A stretch of DNA of 64,000 nucleotides from Aliiglaciecola lipolytica E3. GTDB taxonomy: Bacteria > Pseudomonadota > Gammaproteobacteria > Enterobacterales > Alteromonadaceae. Each line of letters opens with the position of its first letter. Position 1 is the first letter of the stretch. Under the pieces are notes generated by a model that searched no databases, was not told the DNA's origin, and saw only the letters and a list, made by a program, of their open reading frames with translations. The DNA lies in the NCBI RefSeq assembly GCF_000314975.1, contig NZ_BAEN01000014.1, positions 62,001-126,000 of the forward strand. The letters run 5' to 3'. Positions 52,912 to 60,602 of the stretch are shown piece after piece. A program made the position numbers and the translations under genes.

Positions 52912-55032
52912 ATGAGCGCCGAACAGTCAACTGTTGTTGTAAGTCAAAACCAAGGTGAAACTGCATTAATCATGATGCAAAACGCGCCAGTGAACGCATT
53001 ATCCAAAGCTGTCCGAGTAGGGTTAATCGCAGAAATTGAAGCCGCATTAAACAATGCAAATGTTAAGGTTATCGTTATTTCTTCGCAATTAGGATTGTTT
53101 TCAGGTGGCGCAGATATCAGCGAATTTTCCTCTGGTAATTTACAACCAAACTTACCCGAAGTGCTGGATTTAATTGAGAATGCTAACAAACCTGTGGTTG
53201 CAGTTTTAAATGGCCCAGCTTTTGGTGGTGGTTTAGAACTGGCATTAGCCTGTCATTATCGCATTTCGTTCGCCGACAATAAGGTAGGTTTACCTGAGGT
53301 AAATTTAGGCATTTTACCGGGGGCAGGCGGGACTCAACGTTTACCTAGGTTAACCGGAGTTGCACAAGCGCTGGATATGATTGTTTCAGGTAAACCAGTT
53401 AAAGCGGCTGCTTTAAATGGGGTTTTTGATTTAATTGTTGACGATCCAGCTAAACTCATGAGCGAAAGTCAGGCATTTGTGGCGCAACTGATTAATGATG
53501 GTTGTGAAATTAAGCGTGTTAAAGATATCGAAATAGATACTGAAACAGCGCCGAGCGAACTGTTTAGTCAATATCGTCAAGGAATTGCTAAACAAGCGCG
53601 CGGTTTCTTCTCGCCAGAAAGATGTATTCAAGCGGTAGAAGCGGCTGTGACATTGCCATTAAAAGACGGTCTTCAAAAGGAAGCTGAACTGTTTATGGAA
53701 TGTATGCGGTCTCCCCAAGCCAGAGCACAACAGCACTTTTTCTTTGCCGAAAAGGCGGCTGGACATGTATCCGATTACGATAAGTCCACTCCAGTGCGAG
53801 ATATCAAGTCTGTCGGTATTATCGGTGCAGGGACAATGGGGGGTGGTATCGCGATGAATTTTGCCAACGCGGGTATTCCCGTGGTCATGTTGGAACTAAA
53901 AGCTGAAGCGTTGGAAAAAGGTCTTGGGGTTATTCGTCGCAATTATGAGAATTCCGCTAAAAAAGGCAAGCTTAGTCAGCAAGATTTAGAAGATCGCATG
54001 GCGCTGCTGCATGGCACTACTGAATATTCAGGTCTTGCAGATGTTGATTTAGTCATCGAAGCTGTGTTTGAAAAAATGGACGTGAAGAAACAAGTCTTCA
54101 CGCAGCTTGATGCCATTTGTAAAAAAGGCGCTATTCTCGCATCTAATACCTCCACATTAGACATAAATGAAATAGCAGATTGCACTTCCCGACCAGAAGA
54201 TGTCATCGGCTTACATTTCTTCAGCCCCGCTAATGTCATGAAATTGCTAGAAGTGGTGAAAGGCGAAAAAACGTCTGCTGATGTCATTAAAACCAGCATG
54301 CAATTGGCTAAGAAAATCCGCAAAGTCGCCGTCTTGGTAGGGGTTTGTTTTGGTTTTGTTGGCAACCGAATGATCGAACCCTACGGCCGAGAAGCCAATC
54401 GAATGATGTTGGAAGGTGCTGATCCCGAACATGTTGATCGCGTTATCTACGATTTTGGTCTACCTATGGGCCCCTTCACAATGGGCGATATGGCGGGATT
54501 AGATATTGGTTATTTTGTTCGTCAATCTCGTAAAGAACATATTGCTCACGACCCCAGTTACGCCGTGGTTGCAGATCGTTTAGTTAAAGATGGCCGCGCT
54601 GGCCTGAAAGTTGGTAAAGGCGTTTACTTATACGAAGCAGGAAACAGAAAACCAATTCCTGACCCTACTGTAGCCCAGATTGCAAAAGAAGAAGCGGAGA
54701 AGCTAGGTGTTAAACCGCGTAAGCATAGTGATGAAGAAATATTAGAGCGTTGTATTTTCACCCTGATTAACGAAGGTGCACATATTTTGGAAGAAGGGAT
54801 TGCCGCAAAATCCAGCGATATAGATGTTATTTATGTGTACGGTTATGGCTTTCCTGTTTTCCGCGGAGGCCCTATGCAGTATGCCGATGAAGTGGGGTTA
54901 GATAAAGTCTATGCGGCAATGTGTAAATATCGTGATGAGTTAGGCGAATATGGTAAAGCTTGGTTTGAACCCGCCCCTTTGTTAAAGCGACTTGCTGAAC
55001 AAGGTAAACGCTTTGCTGATTTTGCCAAATAA
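52912..55032 (+). CDS. FadJ-like bifunctional enoyl-CoA hydratase / 3-hydroxyacyl-CoA dehydrogenase
   Basis: A 706-residue two-enzyme protein of beta-oxidation. The N-terminal crotonase domain (about 8-190) has the oxyanion segment GLFSGGADISEF and both catalytic glutamates in FGGGLELALACHYR and GLPEVNLGILPGAGGTQRL. The NAD-binding dehydrogenase domain starts near 297 with SVGIIGAGTMGGGIAMNFANAGIPVVMLE and includes SNTSTLDINEIA and HFFSPANVMKLLEVV; the C-terminal domains end near 700. The layout and length match FadJ and peroxisomal multifunctional enzymes. It is the first gene of an operon with thiolase and acyl-CoA dehydrogenase. Confidence 0.94.
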   Translation: MSAEQSTVVVSQNQGETALIMMQNAPVNALSKAVRVGLIAEIEAALNNANVKVIVISSQLGLFSGGADISEFSSGNLQPNLPEVLDLIENANKPVVAVLNGPAFGGGLELALACHYRISFADNKVGLPEVNLGILPGAGGTQRLPRLTGVAQALDMIVSGKPVKAAALNGVFDLIVDDPAKLMSESQAFVAQLINDGCEIKRVKDIEIDTETAPSELFSQYRQGIAKQARGFFSPERCIQAVEAAVTLPLKDGLQKEAELFMECMRSPQARAQQHFFFAEKAAGHVSDYDKSTPVRDIKSVGIIGAGTMGGGIAMNFANAGIPVVMLELKAEALEKGLGVIRRNYENSAKKGKLSQQDLEDRMALLHGTTEYSGLADVDLVIEAVFEKMDVKKQVFTQLDAICKKGAILASNTSTLDINEIADCTSRPEDVIGLHFFSPANVMKLLEVVKGEKTSADVIKTSMQLAKKIRKVAVLVGVCFGFVGNRMIEPYGREANRMMLEGADPEHVDRVIYDFGLPMGPFTMGDMAGLDIGYFVRQSRKEHIAHDPSYAVVADRLVKDGRAGLKVGKGVYLYEAGNRKPIPDPTVAQIAKEEAEKLGVKPRKHSDEEILERCIFTLINEGAHILEEGIAAKSSDIDVIYVYGYGFPVFRGGPMQYADEVGLDKVYAAMCKYRDELGEYGKAWFEPAPLLKRLAEQGKRFADFAK

Positions 55033-55068
55033 ATTCAGTTATAAACTTAAAGAATTCGAGGATATTTT

Positions 55069-56250
55069 ATGAAAGAAGCGGTCATTGTTTCGACAGCACG
55101 CACGCCAATAGGTAGAGCTTATAGAGGCGCATTCAATAATCTAGAAGCACCAAGTTTAGCAGGGCATGCAATCAGTGCCGCTGTACAACGAGCTGGAATC
55201 GATCCGGCGAGTGTCGATGATGTCATTTTAGGTAGTGCATTAACGCAAGGTTCTGGCGGCATGAATATAGGCCGCTTAGGAGCACTAGCTGGAGGGTTGC
55301 CGGTATCCGTAGGCGGTATGACATTAGACCGTCAATGTAGTTCAGGTATGTACGCCATCGCTACCGCGGCTAAACATATAGTGACAGATAACGTGCCAGT
55401 GATGGTGGCAGGCGGACTAGATTCTATTAGTTTAGTGCAGAACGATAAGATGAATATGTATCGCGCGGTTGATAAAGCTTTAGTTGCGAAACACAAAGAT
55501 ATTTATATGCCAATGCTGCAAACTGCCGAAGTGGTTGCTAAGCGATATGGTATCGGTCGTGAAGAACAAGACGAATACGCATATCAAAGTCAAATGCGCA
55601 CAGCTGCGGCTCAACAAGCGGGCAAATTTGATGACGAAATCGTGCCTGTGACCGCTACTAAAGTTGTGGTCAATAAAGAAACCAAAGAACAGAGTTTCCA
55701 AGAAGTCACTTTGTCAAAAGATGAGGGGAATCGTGCGGATACTACGCTCGATGGCTTAGCAAGCTTAAAACCTGTGATTGAAGGGGGTTGCATAACGGCG
55801 GGTAATGCAAGTCAGTTGTCAGATGGTGCTTCAGCCAGCGTAATAATGGATAGCAAATTAGCCCAACAGCAAAATCTTACGCCACTAGGGGCTTATCGAG
55901 GCATTGCCGTTACCGGATGTGAGCCGGACGAAATGGGGATTGGCCCTGTGTTTGCCGTGCCTAAGTTACTCAAACAACATGGTTTAAAAATACAAGATAT
56001 TGGCCTTTGGGAGCTGAACGAAGCCTTTGCCGTACAAGTTTTATATTGTCAGAAAAAATTAGGCATTCCAGCTGAGCTGCTTAATGTAAATGGTGGTGCA
56101 ATTTCAGTTGGTCATCCTTATGGAATGAGTGGCGCTCGCATGGTGGGGCATGCGCTAATTGAAGGCAAACGTCGCGGTGCAAAATATGTTGTATGTACTA
56201 TGTGCATAGGCGGTGGCATGGGTGCTGCTGGGCTTTTTGAAGTGTACTAA
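55069..56250 (+). CDS. Acetyl-CoA C-acyltransferase (thiolase)
   Basis: A 393-residue thiolase that cleaves 3-ketoacyl-CoA with CoA to acetyl-CoA and a shortened acyl-CoA. The nucleophile is Cys90 ([11 protein letters not shown]), the late histidine is in [17 protein letters not shown], and the second cysteine in [19 protein letters not shown]. Length is normal. It follows the fadJ-like gene by 36 bp and precedes the acyl-CoA dehydrogenase by 25 bp, so the three genes supply three of the four steps of a beta-oxidation cycle plus the dehydrogenation. Confidence 0.95.
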   Translation: MKEAVIVSTARTPIGRAYRGAFNNLEAPSLAGHAISAAVQRAGIDPASVDDVILGSALTQGSGGMNIGRLGALAGGLPVSVGGMTLDRQCSSGMYAIATAAKHIVTDNVPVMVAGGLDSISLVQNDKMNMYRAVDKALVAKHKDIYMPMLQTAEVVAKRYGIGREEQDEYAYQSQMRTAAAQQAGKFDDEIVPVTATKVVVNKETKEQSFQEVTLSKDEGNRADTTLDGLASLKPVIEGGCITAGNASQLSDGASASVIMDSKLAQQQNLTPLGAYRGIAVTGCEPDEMGIGPVFAVPKLLKQHGLKIQDIGLWELNEAFAVQVLYCQKKLGIPAELLNVNGGAISVGHPYGMSGARMVGHALIEGKRRGAKYVVCTMCIGGGMGAAGLFEVY

Positions 56251-56275
56251 AGAATTAATAAAGGTAGTTAGAAAT

Positions 56276-58075
56276 ATGCAAAATTATAAATCGCCAGTAC
56301 GAGATACCTTGTTTGTGATGAATGAGTTACTCGGATTCGAAAAGCATTATGAAAAATTGGGTTTTGAAGATGCTAGCCCCGAAATGGTTGAAGCTATTGC
56401 TGCTGAAGCGGCTAAATTTACTGAAAACGTTTTAGCGCCTATCAATGCTGTTGGTGATGAAATAGGTTGTAAGTGGGACGATGGGGTAGTGACCACTCCG
56501 CCGGGTTTTAAAGAAGCCTACAAAACCTATTGCGAAGGCGGTTGGCCTTCAATGACTCATCCAGTTGTATACGGAGGACAGGCTTTACCTTATTCTTTGT
56601 CTTCCTCAATTGCTGAATGGATGTCTGGTGCGAATCACTCGTGGGCTATGTACCCAGGATTGAGTCAAGGTTGTATTGCCACAATTAAAAGTCATGGTTC
56701 CAAAGAACAAAAAGATATGTTCTTACCTCCCTTAATTGAAGGTCGCTGGACAGGCACAATGTGCTTGACTGAATCTCATTGTGGTTCAGATTTAGGGATG
56801 TTGAAAACCAAAGCTGTTCCTAATGATGATGGGACTTATAGTTTAACTGGCACAAAAATATTTATTTCCGCCGGAGATCACGATTTTTCCGACAACATCG
56901 TTCACATAGTGTTGGCTCGTTTACCAGATGCCCCTGAAGGGACTCGCGGTATATCTCTATTTGTTGTACCAAAATTCAATGTCAATGCGCAAAGTGAAGT
57001 TCTAGATCGCAACCAAGTCACTTGTGGTTCTATTGAACATAAAATGGGCATTAAAGCGAGCGCCACCTGTGTCATTAATTTTGATGGTGCAAAAGGGTAT
57101 TTAATCGGACCGCCAAACCGTGGTTTGAATTGTATGTTTACCTTTATGAATACTGCAAGAATTGGTACAGGGCTAGAGGGACTTGCTGGCACTGAAGCTG
57201 CGTTTCAGGGAGCTTTAGCCTATGCGAAAGACCGATTGCAATTTCGCTCACCAACTGGGATTGTAAACCCGGATGGGCCAGCGGATCCGATAATTGTTCA
57301 TCCTGACGTTCGTCGCATGCTACTTACACAAAAAGCGTTTGCCGAAGGCAACCGAGCGCTAGCGATATATTGTATGCAGATGGTGGACTTGACTCTTTAT
57401 AGCGAAAATGAAGAAGAAAAGCAGGTTGCAGAAGCAAAACTTGCTTTGCTAACCCCAATCGTTAAAGCGTTTTTAACCGAAACTGCGCAAGAAGCAACGA
57501 GTTATGGTATGCAGGTTTACGGCGGTCATGGATACATAGCAGAGTGGGGAATGGAACAATTAGCTCGTGATACACGTATTTGTACCATGTATGAAGGAAC
57601 AACAGGCATACAAGCAATCGACTTGCTAGGCCGCAAAATTCTGGGATCAAATGGTGAGCTGTTAAATGTGTTTATCAAAGAAGTACAAGACTACTGCAGA
57701 AGCGTTCGTGACAAATCACAATTCAACGCATGGTCGAATTCTATTGAATCACATATTGATGAATGGGGGCAAATGACCCAAGAGATTGCGAAACGTTCAG
57801 CAAGTAATCCAGATGAAGTAGGCGCTGCCTCGGTGGACTATCTGATGTATTCTGGTTACATCATTGTAGGTTACCTGTGGTTAAAGATGGCTGTTGTGGC
57901 ACAACAAAAACTAGATGAAGGCACGACAGAGATTGCTTTTTATGAAGCTAAGCTGAAAACTGCAGGTTTTTATTTTGCTCGTCTATTGTCACGCACTCGT
58001 TCACATGCGTCAGCAATTGAAACCGGCGCTGAGAATTTGATGAGTATGCCAGTAGACTATTTTATGATTGAATAA
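56276..58075 (+). CDS. Acyl-CoA dehydrogenase, large C-extended type
   Basis: A 599-residue FAD enzyme. The core motifs are GTMCLTESHCGSDLGMLKTKAV (FAD binding, about residues 158-180), TKIFISAGDHD, GSIEHKMGIKASATCVINFDGA, MNTARIGTGLEGLA, and QVYGGHGYIAEWGMEQLARDTRICTMYEGTTGIQAIDL, which carries the family-specific C-terminal active-site region; an extra helical domain of about 130 residues ends the protein, as in FadE-related long-chain enzymes. ATG 56276 is chosen, with AAGG upstream; an earlier in-frame start overlapping the thiolase gene is rejected. It completes the operon, which ends in a strong terminator. Confidence 0.94.
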   Translation: MQNYKSPVRDTLFVMNELLGFEKHYEKLGFEDASPEMVEAIAAEAAKFTENVLAPINAVGDEIGCKWDDGVVTTPPGFKEAYKTYCEGGWPSMTHPVVYGGQALPYSLSSSIAEWMSGANHSWAMYPGLSQGCIATIKSHGSKEQKDMFLPPLIEGRWTGTMCLTESHCGSDLGMLKTKAVPNDDGTYSLTGTKIFISAGDHDFSDNIVHIVLARLPDAPEGTRGISLFVVPKFNVNAQSEVLDRNQVTCGSIEHKMGIKASATCVINFDGAKGYLIGPPNRGLNCMFTFMNTARIGTGLEGLAGTEAAFQGALAYAKDRLQFRSPTGIVNPDGPADPIIVHPDVRRMLLTQKAFAEGNRALAIYCMQMVDLTLYSENEEEKQVAEAKLALLTPIVKAFLTETAQEATSYGMQVYGGHGYIAEWGMEQLARDTRICTMYEGTTGIQAIDLLGRKILGSNGELLNVFIKEVQDYCRSVRDKSQFNAWSNSIESHIDEWGQMTQEIAKRSASNPDEVGAASVDYLMYSGYIIVGYLWLKMAVVAQQKLDEGTTEIAFYEAKLKTAGFYFARLLSRTRSHASAIETGAENLMSMPVDYFMIE

Positions 58076-58110
58076 TTGATAGGCTTGTTTTTCACTGTTT
58101 AGTGGTACAT

Positions 58111-58138
58111 AAAGCGGATGAAACTTCATCCGCTTTTT
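58111..58138 (+). terminator. Intrinsic terminator of the beta-oxidation operon
   Basis: AAAGCGGATGA-AACT-TCATCCGCTTT with TT after the stem; 11-bp perfect arms, 36 bp after the stop. An ATG inside it (58118) is in frame with the next gene but is not a plausible start. Confidence 0.92.
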
Positions 58139-58168
58139 AATTTTAATAGCATAGATTTGAGGGGACCC

Positions 58169-59068
58169 ATGCAAAGTAAACAAGCACAAATTGATAATTG
58201 CTATATTCATTACATCGAAATTTGTGACTGTAAATCGCCAAAAGGCACTATCGTATTTTTACATGGTTTCCCTGAAAACTGGCGAACCTGGCGACATCAA
58301 TTACAGTATTTCTCTAAAAACTACCGAGTAATTGCCCCTGACTTACCAGGCTATAATCAATCTTCAAAGCCGCATGAAATTGAATTTTATCAGGTTACAA
58401 ATTTAATTGATGTGATGAGTCGCTTCATACGCTTTGTTGCCGAAGACAAACCCGTTACTCTTGTTGCACACGACTGGGGAGGCGCAATTGCTTGGCCTTT
58501 AGTCGCTTTTCACGCAGAGCTTTTTAGTCGCCTAGTTATTTTAAATGCCTCACATCCTAGTACTTTTACGCGTGAAATGATGAACAACCCACAACAGCGC
58601 GAAAATAGTGGTTATATCCATCAGCTAATTGCTAGCGATGCGGTGGCCAATATTAAACTTAACGATTATAAATTTTTATTAGAAATGTTTTTAGATGAAA
58701 ATGGACAGTCAGTATTAACGCCAAATGAAATTATAGAGTATCAGGAAAGTTGGCGGATGGCGGGTACTTTGGATGCCATGCTCAATTATTATCGAGCGAT
58801 GCCGCAATTAGCGCCAACCCACACCAATGGACATGCAAATGGACCTGTGACTGAATTGCAGAATATGAAAATACCCAATATTAATATTAAGGTGAATACT
58901 TTAGTGTTATGGGGAATGTTAGATTTAGCCTTTGTGCCTGAAGTGTTAGACGGTTTGCAAAGTTATGTTCAAGATTTAGAAATAGTTCGTTTTAACAAAG
59001 CAAATCATTGGTTGCATCATCAGTTTCCTGAACTGGTTAATGCCCAGATAGAACGCTTTATTGGCTAA
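58169..59068 (+). CDS. Alpha/beta hydrolase, epoxide-hydrolase/dehalogenase-like
   Basis: A 299-residue alpha/beta hydrolase. HGFPENWRTWRHQL gives the oxyanion region, the nucleophile is an aspartate in VAHDWGGAIAW (HDWGG motif), the acid is near the late LVLWGMLDLAF segment, and the catalytic His is in ANHWLHHQFPE. An Asp nucleophile with HGFPE is typical of epoxide hydrolases and haloacid dehalogenases rather than lipases. ATG 58169 follows GAGGGG by four bases; the ATG at 58118 lies within the preceding terminator. It is separated from the beta-oxidation operon by that terminator. Confidence 0.88.
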   Translation: MQSKQAQIDNCYIHYIEICDCKSPKGTIVFLHGFPENWRTWRHQLQYFSKNYRVIAPDLPGYNQSSKPHEIEFYQVTNLIDVMSRFIRFVAEDKPVTLVAHDWGGAIAWPLVAFHAELFSRLVILNASHPSTFTREMMNNPQQRENSGYIHQLIASDAVANIKLNDYKFLLEMFLDENGQSVLTPNEIIEYQESWRMAGTLDAMLNYYRAMPQLAPTHTNGHANGPVTELQNMKIPNINIKVNTLVLWGMLDLAFVPEVLDGLQSYVQDLEIVRFNKANHWLHHQFPELVNAQIERFIG

Positions 59069-59085
59069 ATAATTCTTTCTTGAGT

Positions 59086-59117
59086 AAAACGAAAAACAGC
59101 CTCAAAAGAGGCTGTTT
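59086..59117 (-). terminator. Terminator of the first twin DUF3718 gene
   Basis: AAACAGCCTC-AAAA-GAGGCTGTTT, 10-bp perfect stem, running on the minus strand into TTTTTCGTTTT. It lies 66 bp downstream of the stop of the gene at 59184 and may also stop the convergent hydrolase transcript. Confidence 0.85.
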
Positions 59118-59126
59118 CCCGAGGAC

Positions 59127-59171
59127 GTAGGCAGCGCCCTGCCTACTTACCATGTTGAACTGGTTCAGTTC
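59127..59171 (-). ncRNA. Structured 3' UTR of the first twin DUF3718 gene
   Basis: Two perfect hairpins between stop codon and terminator: GTAGGCAG-CGCC-CTGCCTAC (59127-59146) and GAACTG-GTT-CAGTTC (59157-59171) on the plus-strand reading. The same pair recurs behind the second copy with a compensatory base-pair change, so they are conserved as RNA structure. The minus-strand reading resembles parts of 5S rRNA; see findings. Confidence 0.55.
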
Positions 59172-59183
59172 GGTGTTCGGTCC

Positions 59184-59579
59184 TTAGATGCGATCTTTAA
59201 TCACAGCTGAGATAGGAGAGGCGTCTAGGCCATTCTCTGCAATCCAGGCTTGTAATGTTTTGCCGTCTGCTTCTGGTGATGTAAGATCAGACTTAGGCAT
59301 TTTTTTCACCATTAGTGTGCCTGTTTCGATAGCATCAGCAAGCATCGCAGTACGAATTAAGCTGTTGCCTCCACACGATACACCAGAGTAATAATCTTTA
59401 AGTTTCATTCTGTAATCAGATTGTACTTTTTTCATCTTCTTACGAAGCTCACCTTTATCATCGGTTTGCACAATGGTGCAGATGTTTTGCAAAGCATCAT
59501 TAATATTTGCTTGCGCAGTACCGGTTAGTAATAAAGAAGTTGCTGCGATGGCGATAGAAGTTTTAACAATTTTCAACAT
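59184..59579 (-). CDS. DUF3718-like small secreted protein, twin copy 1
   Basis: A 131-residue protein with a cleavable signal peptide (MLKIVKTSIAIAATSLLLTGTAQA). The mature part of about 107 residues has NALQNICTIV, a basic KGELRKKMKKVQSDYRMKLKDYYSGVSCGGNSLIRTAML helical stretch, and LQAWIAENG at the end; the two cysteines (CTIV and SCGG) could form a disulfide. I assign it from memory to the DUF3718 family found in Shewanella and Alteromonas; function unknown. ATG 59579 has AGGAATTTAACC upstream. It differs from copy 2 at six of 131 positions. Confidence 0.82.
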   Translation of the reverse strand: MLKIVKTSIAIAATSLLLTGTAQANINDALQNICTIVQTDDKGELRKKMKKVQSDYRMKLKDYYSGVSCGGNSLIRTAMLADAIETGTLMVKKMPKSDLTSPEADGKTLQAWIAENGLDASPISAVIKDRI

Positions 59580-59885
59580 GGTTAAATTCCTCGTTAGTTA
59601 AATGTTTAGGTTCTCGTTTCAACAGTTCTAATTAAAAACTATTTAAGTGAAGGTTAAAATCTGGCAGTCAATACTTAGGTATTTCAAGCTATACCTAAAT
59701 CGTGATTATTTGAATTAAGTTATTGATATTTAGTTGTTATTTTAAATTGTAAAGTGTTGGTTTCTGCGATGTCAGCACGATTTTGTCAGTTGAATATTAC
59801 AATTTAACAATACGGCGAGAGCGAATAGTCGAAAATATAAATAGAAAAGACCCTAAAGCCAAAGTTTCACTGGTAGCGCTTTGAA
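59580..59885. other. Spacer between twin DUF3718 genes with an inverted repeat
   Basis: No gene is visible. It holds the promoter of copy 1 and the arms TTAGGTAT (59675-59682) and ATACCTAA (59691-59698), a perfect 8-bp inverted repeat with an 8-nt spacer about 95-120 bp before the start codon, a possible regulator site. A shorter dyad TAATAC / GTATTA lies at a comparable place before copy 2. Confidence 0.45.
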
Positions 59886-59917
59886 TAACGAAAAACAGCC
59901 TCAATAGAGGCTGTTTT
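59886..59917 (-). terminator. Terminator of the second twin DUF3718 gene
   Basis: AAACAGCCTC-AATA-GAGGCTGTTT, the same stem as behind copy 1 with one loop base changed; minus-strand T-run follows. Confidence 0.85.
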
Positions 59918-59925
59918 CCGAGGAT

Positions 59926-59969
59926 GTAGACAGCGCTTGTCTACTTACCATGTTGAACTGGTTCAGTTC
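59926..59969 (-). ncRNA. Structured 3' UTR of the second twin DUF3718 gene
   Basis: Hairpins GTAGACA-GCGCT-TGTCTAC (59926-59944) and GAACTG-GTT-CAGTTC (59955-59969) on the plus-strand reading. Relative to copy 1, the fifth stem pair changed from G-C to A-T on both arms, a compensatory change. Confidence 0.55.
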
Positions 59970-59979
59970 GATATTTATT

Positions 59980-60375
59980 TTAGATACGATCTTTGATTAC
60001 CGCTGAGATTGGAGATGCGTCAAGGCCATTTTCTGCAATCCAAGCTTGTAAAGTTTTGCCGTCTGCTTCTGGTGTGGTTAAATCAGATTTTGGCATTTTC
60101 TTTACCAATAGCGTGCCAGTCTCGACGGCGTCAGAAAGCATTGCTGTACGGATCAAGCTGTTACCGCCACAACTTACACCAGAGTAATAATCTTTAAGTT
60201 TCATTCTGTAATCAGACTGCACTTTTTTCATCTTTTTGCGAAGTTCGCCTTTGTCATCGGTTTGCACAATTGTGCAGATGTTTTGTAAGGCATCATTAAT
60301 ATTGGCTTGTGCTGTGCCAGTTAGTAAAAAAGTAGTTGCTGCGATAGCGATAGACGTTTTAACAATTTTCAACAT
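59980..60375 (-). CDS. DUF3718-like small secreted protein, twin copy 2
   Basis: A 131-residue protein, identical to copy 1 except for six conservative changes (Ser-Leu to Thr-Phe in the signal peptide; Ala to Ser, Ile to Val, Met to Leu and Ser to Thr in the mature part). Signal peptide ends at TAQA; cysteines of NICTIV and VSCGGN are kept. The duplication includes the terminator, the two 3' hairpins and the sequence just upstream of the start (GGTTAAATTCCT on the plus strand), so a unit of about 500 bp was copied. All changes are conservative, suggesting both copies are under selection. Confidence 0.82.
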   Translation of the reverse strand: MLKIVKTSIAIAATTFLLTGTAQANINDALQNICTIVQTDDKGELRKKMKKVQSDYRMKLKDYYSGVSCGGNSLIRTAMLSDAVETGTLLVKKMPKSDLTTPEADGKTLQAWIAENGLDASPISAVIKDRI

Positions 60376-60555
60376 GGTTAAATTCCTGAGTATATTTAAA
60401 GTTTTGTCTGCGTTTGACGGGGTTGATTAAACCCGTTATCGATGGGCATTGAAATCTATTGGTTAATACAAAGGTATTAGATGTGATAACTAGTAAACAT
60501 GGCTGAAGCAATTGTTTTTAAAACAAAAATTATTGTGAATTATAAGAAAGGACTC
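60376..60555. promoter_or_regulatory. Upstream region of twin copy 2
   Basis: AT-rich, no gene. Contains the dyad TAATAC-AAAG-GTATTA at about 60464-60479. The promoter of copy 2 should lie here but no box was clear. Confidence 0.35.
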
Positions 60556-60588
60556 ATCCAATTCCTAAACCAAGTTTAGGAATTGGAT
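60556..60588 (-). terminator. 15-bp perfect hairpin after the LysR gene
   Basis: ATCCAATTCCTAAAC-CAA-GTTTAGGAATTGGAT, located just after the stop of the minus-strand LysR gene. No T-tract, but the stem is long and exact, so a terminator or mRNA end is likely. Confidence 0.6.
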
Positions 60589-60602
60589 AGAATTAATCAT
60601 TG

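Noticed and set aside
56213-56275. Earlier in-frame start for the large acyl-CoA dehydrogenase
   Set aside because: It would overlap the thiolase gene and add residues unlike the family N-terminus; ATG 56276 with AAGG upstream begins the normal protein.
58118-58168. Earlier in-frame ATG for the alpha/beta hydrolase
   Set aside because: The codon lies inside the intrinsic terminator of the preceding operon; ATG 58169 with GAGGGG upstream is far better.
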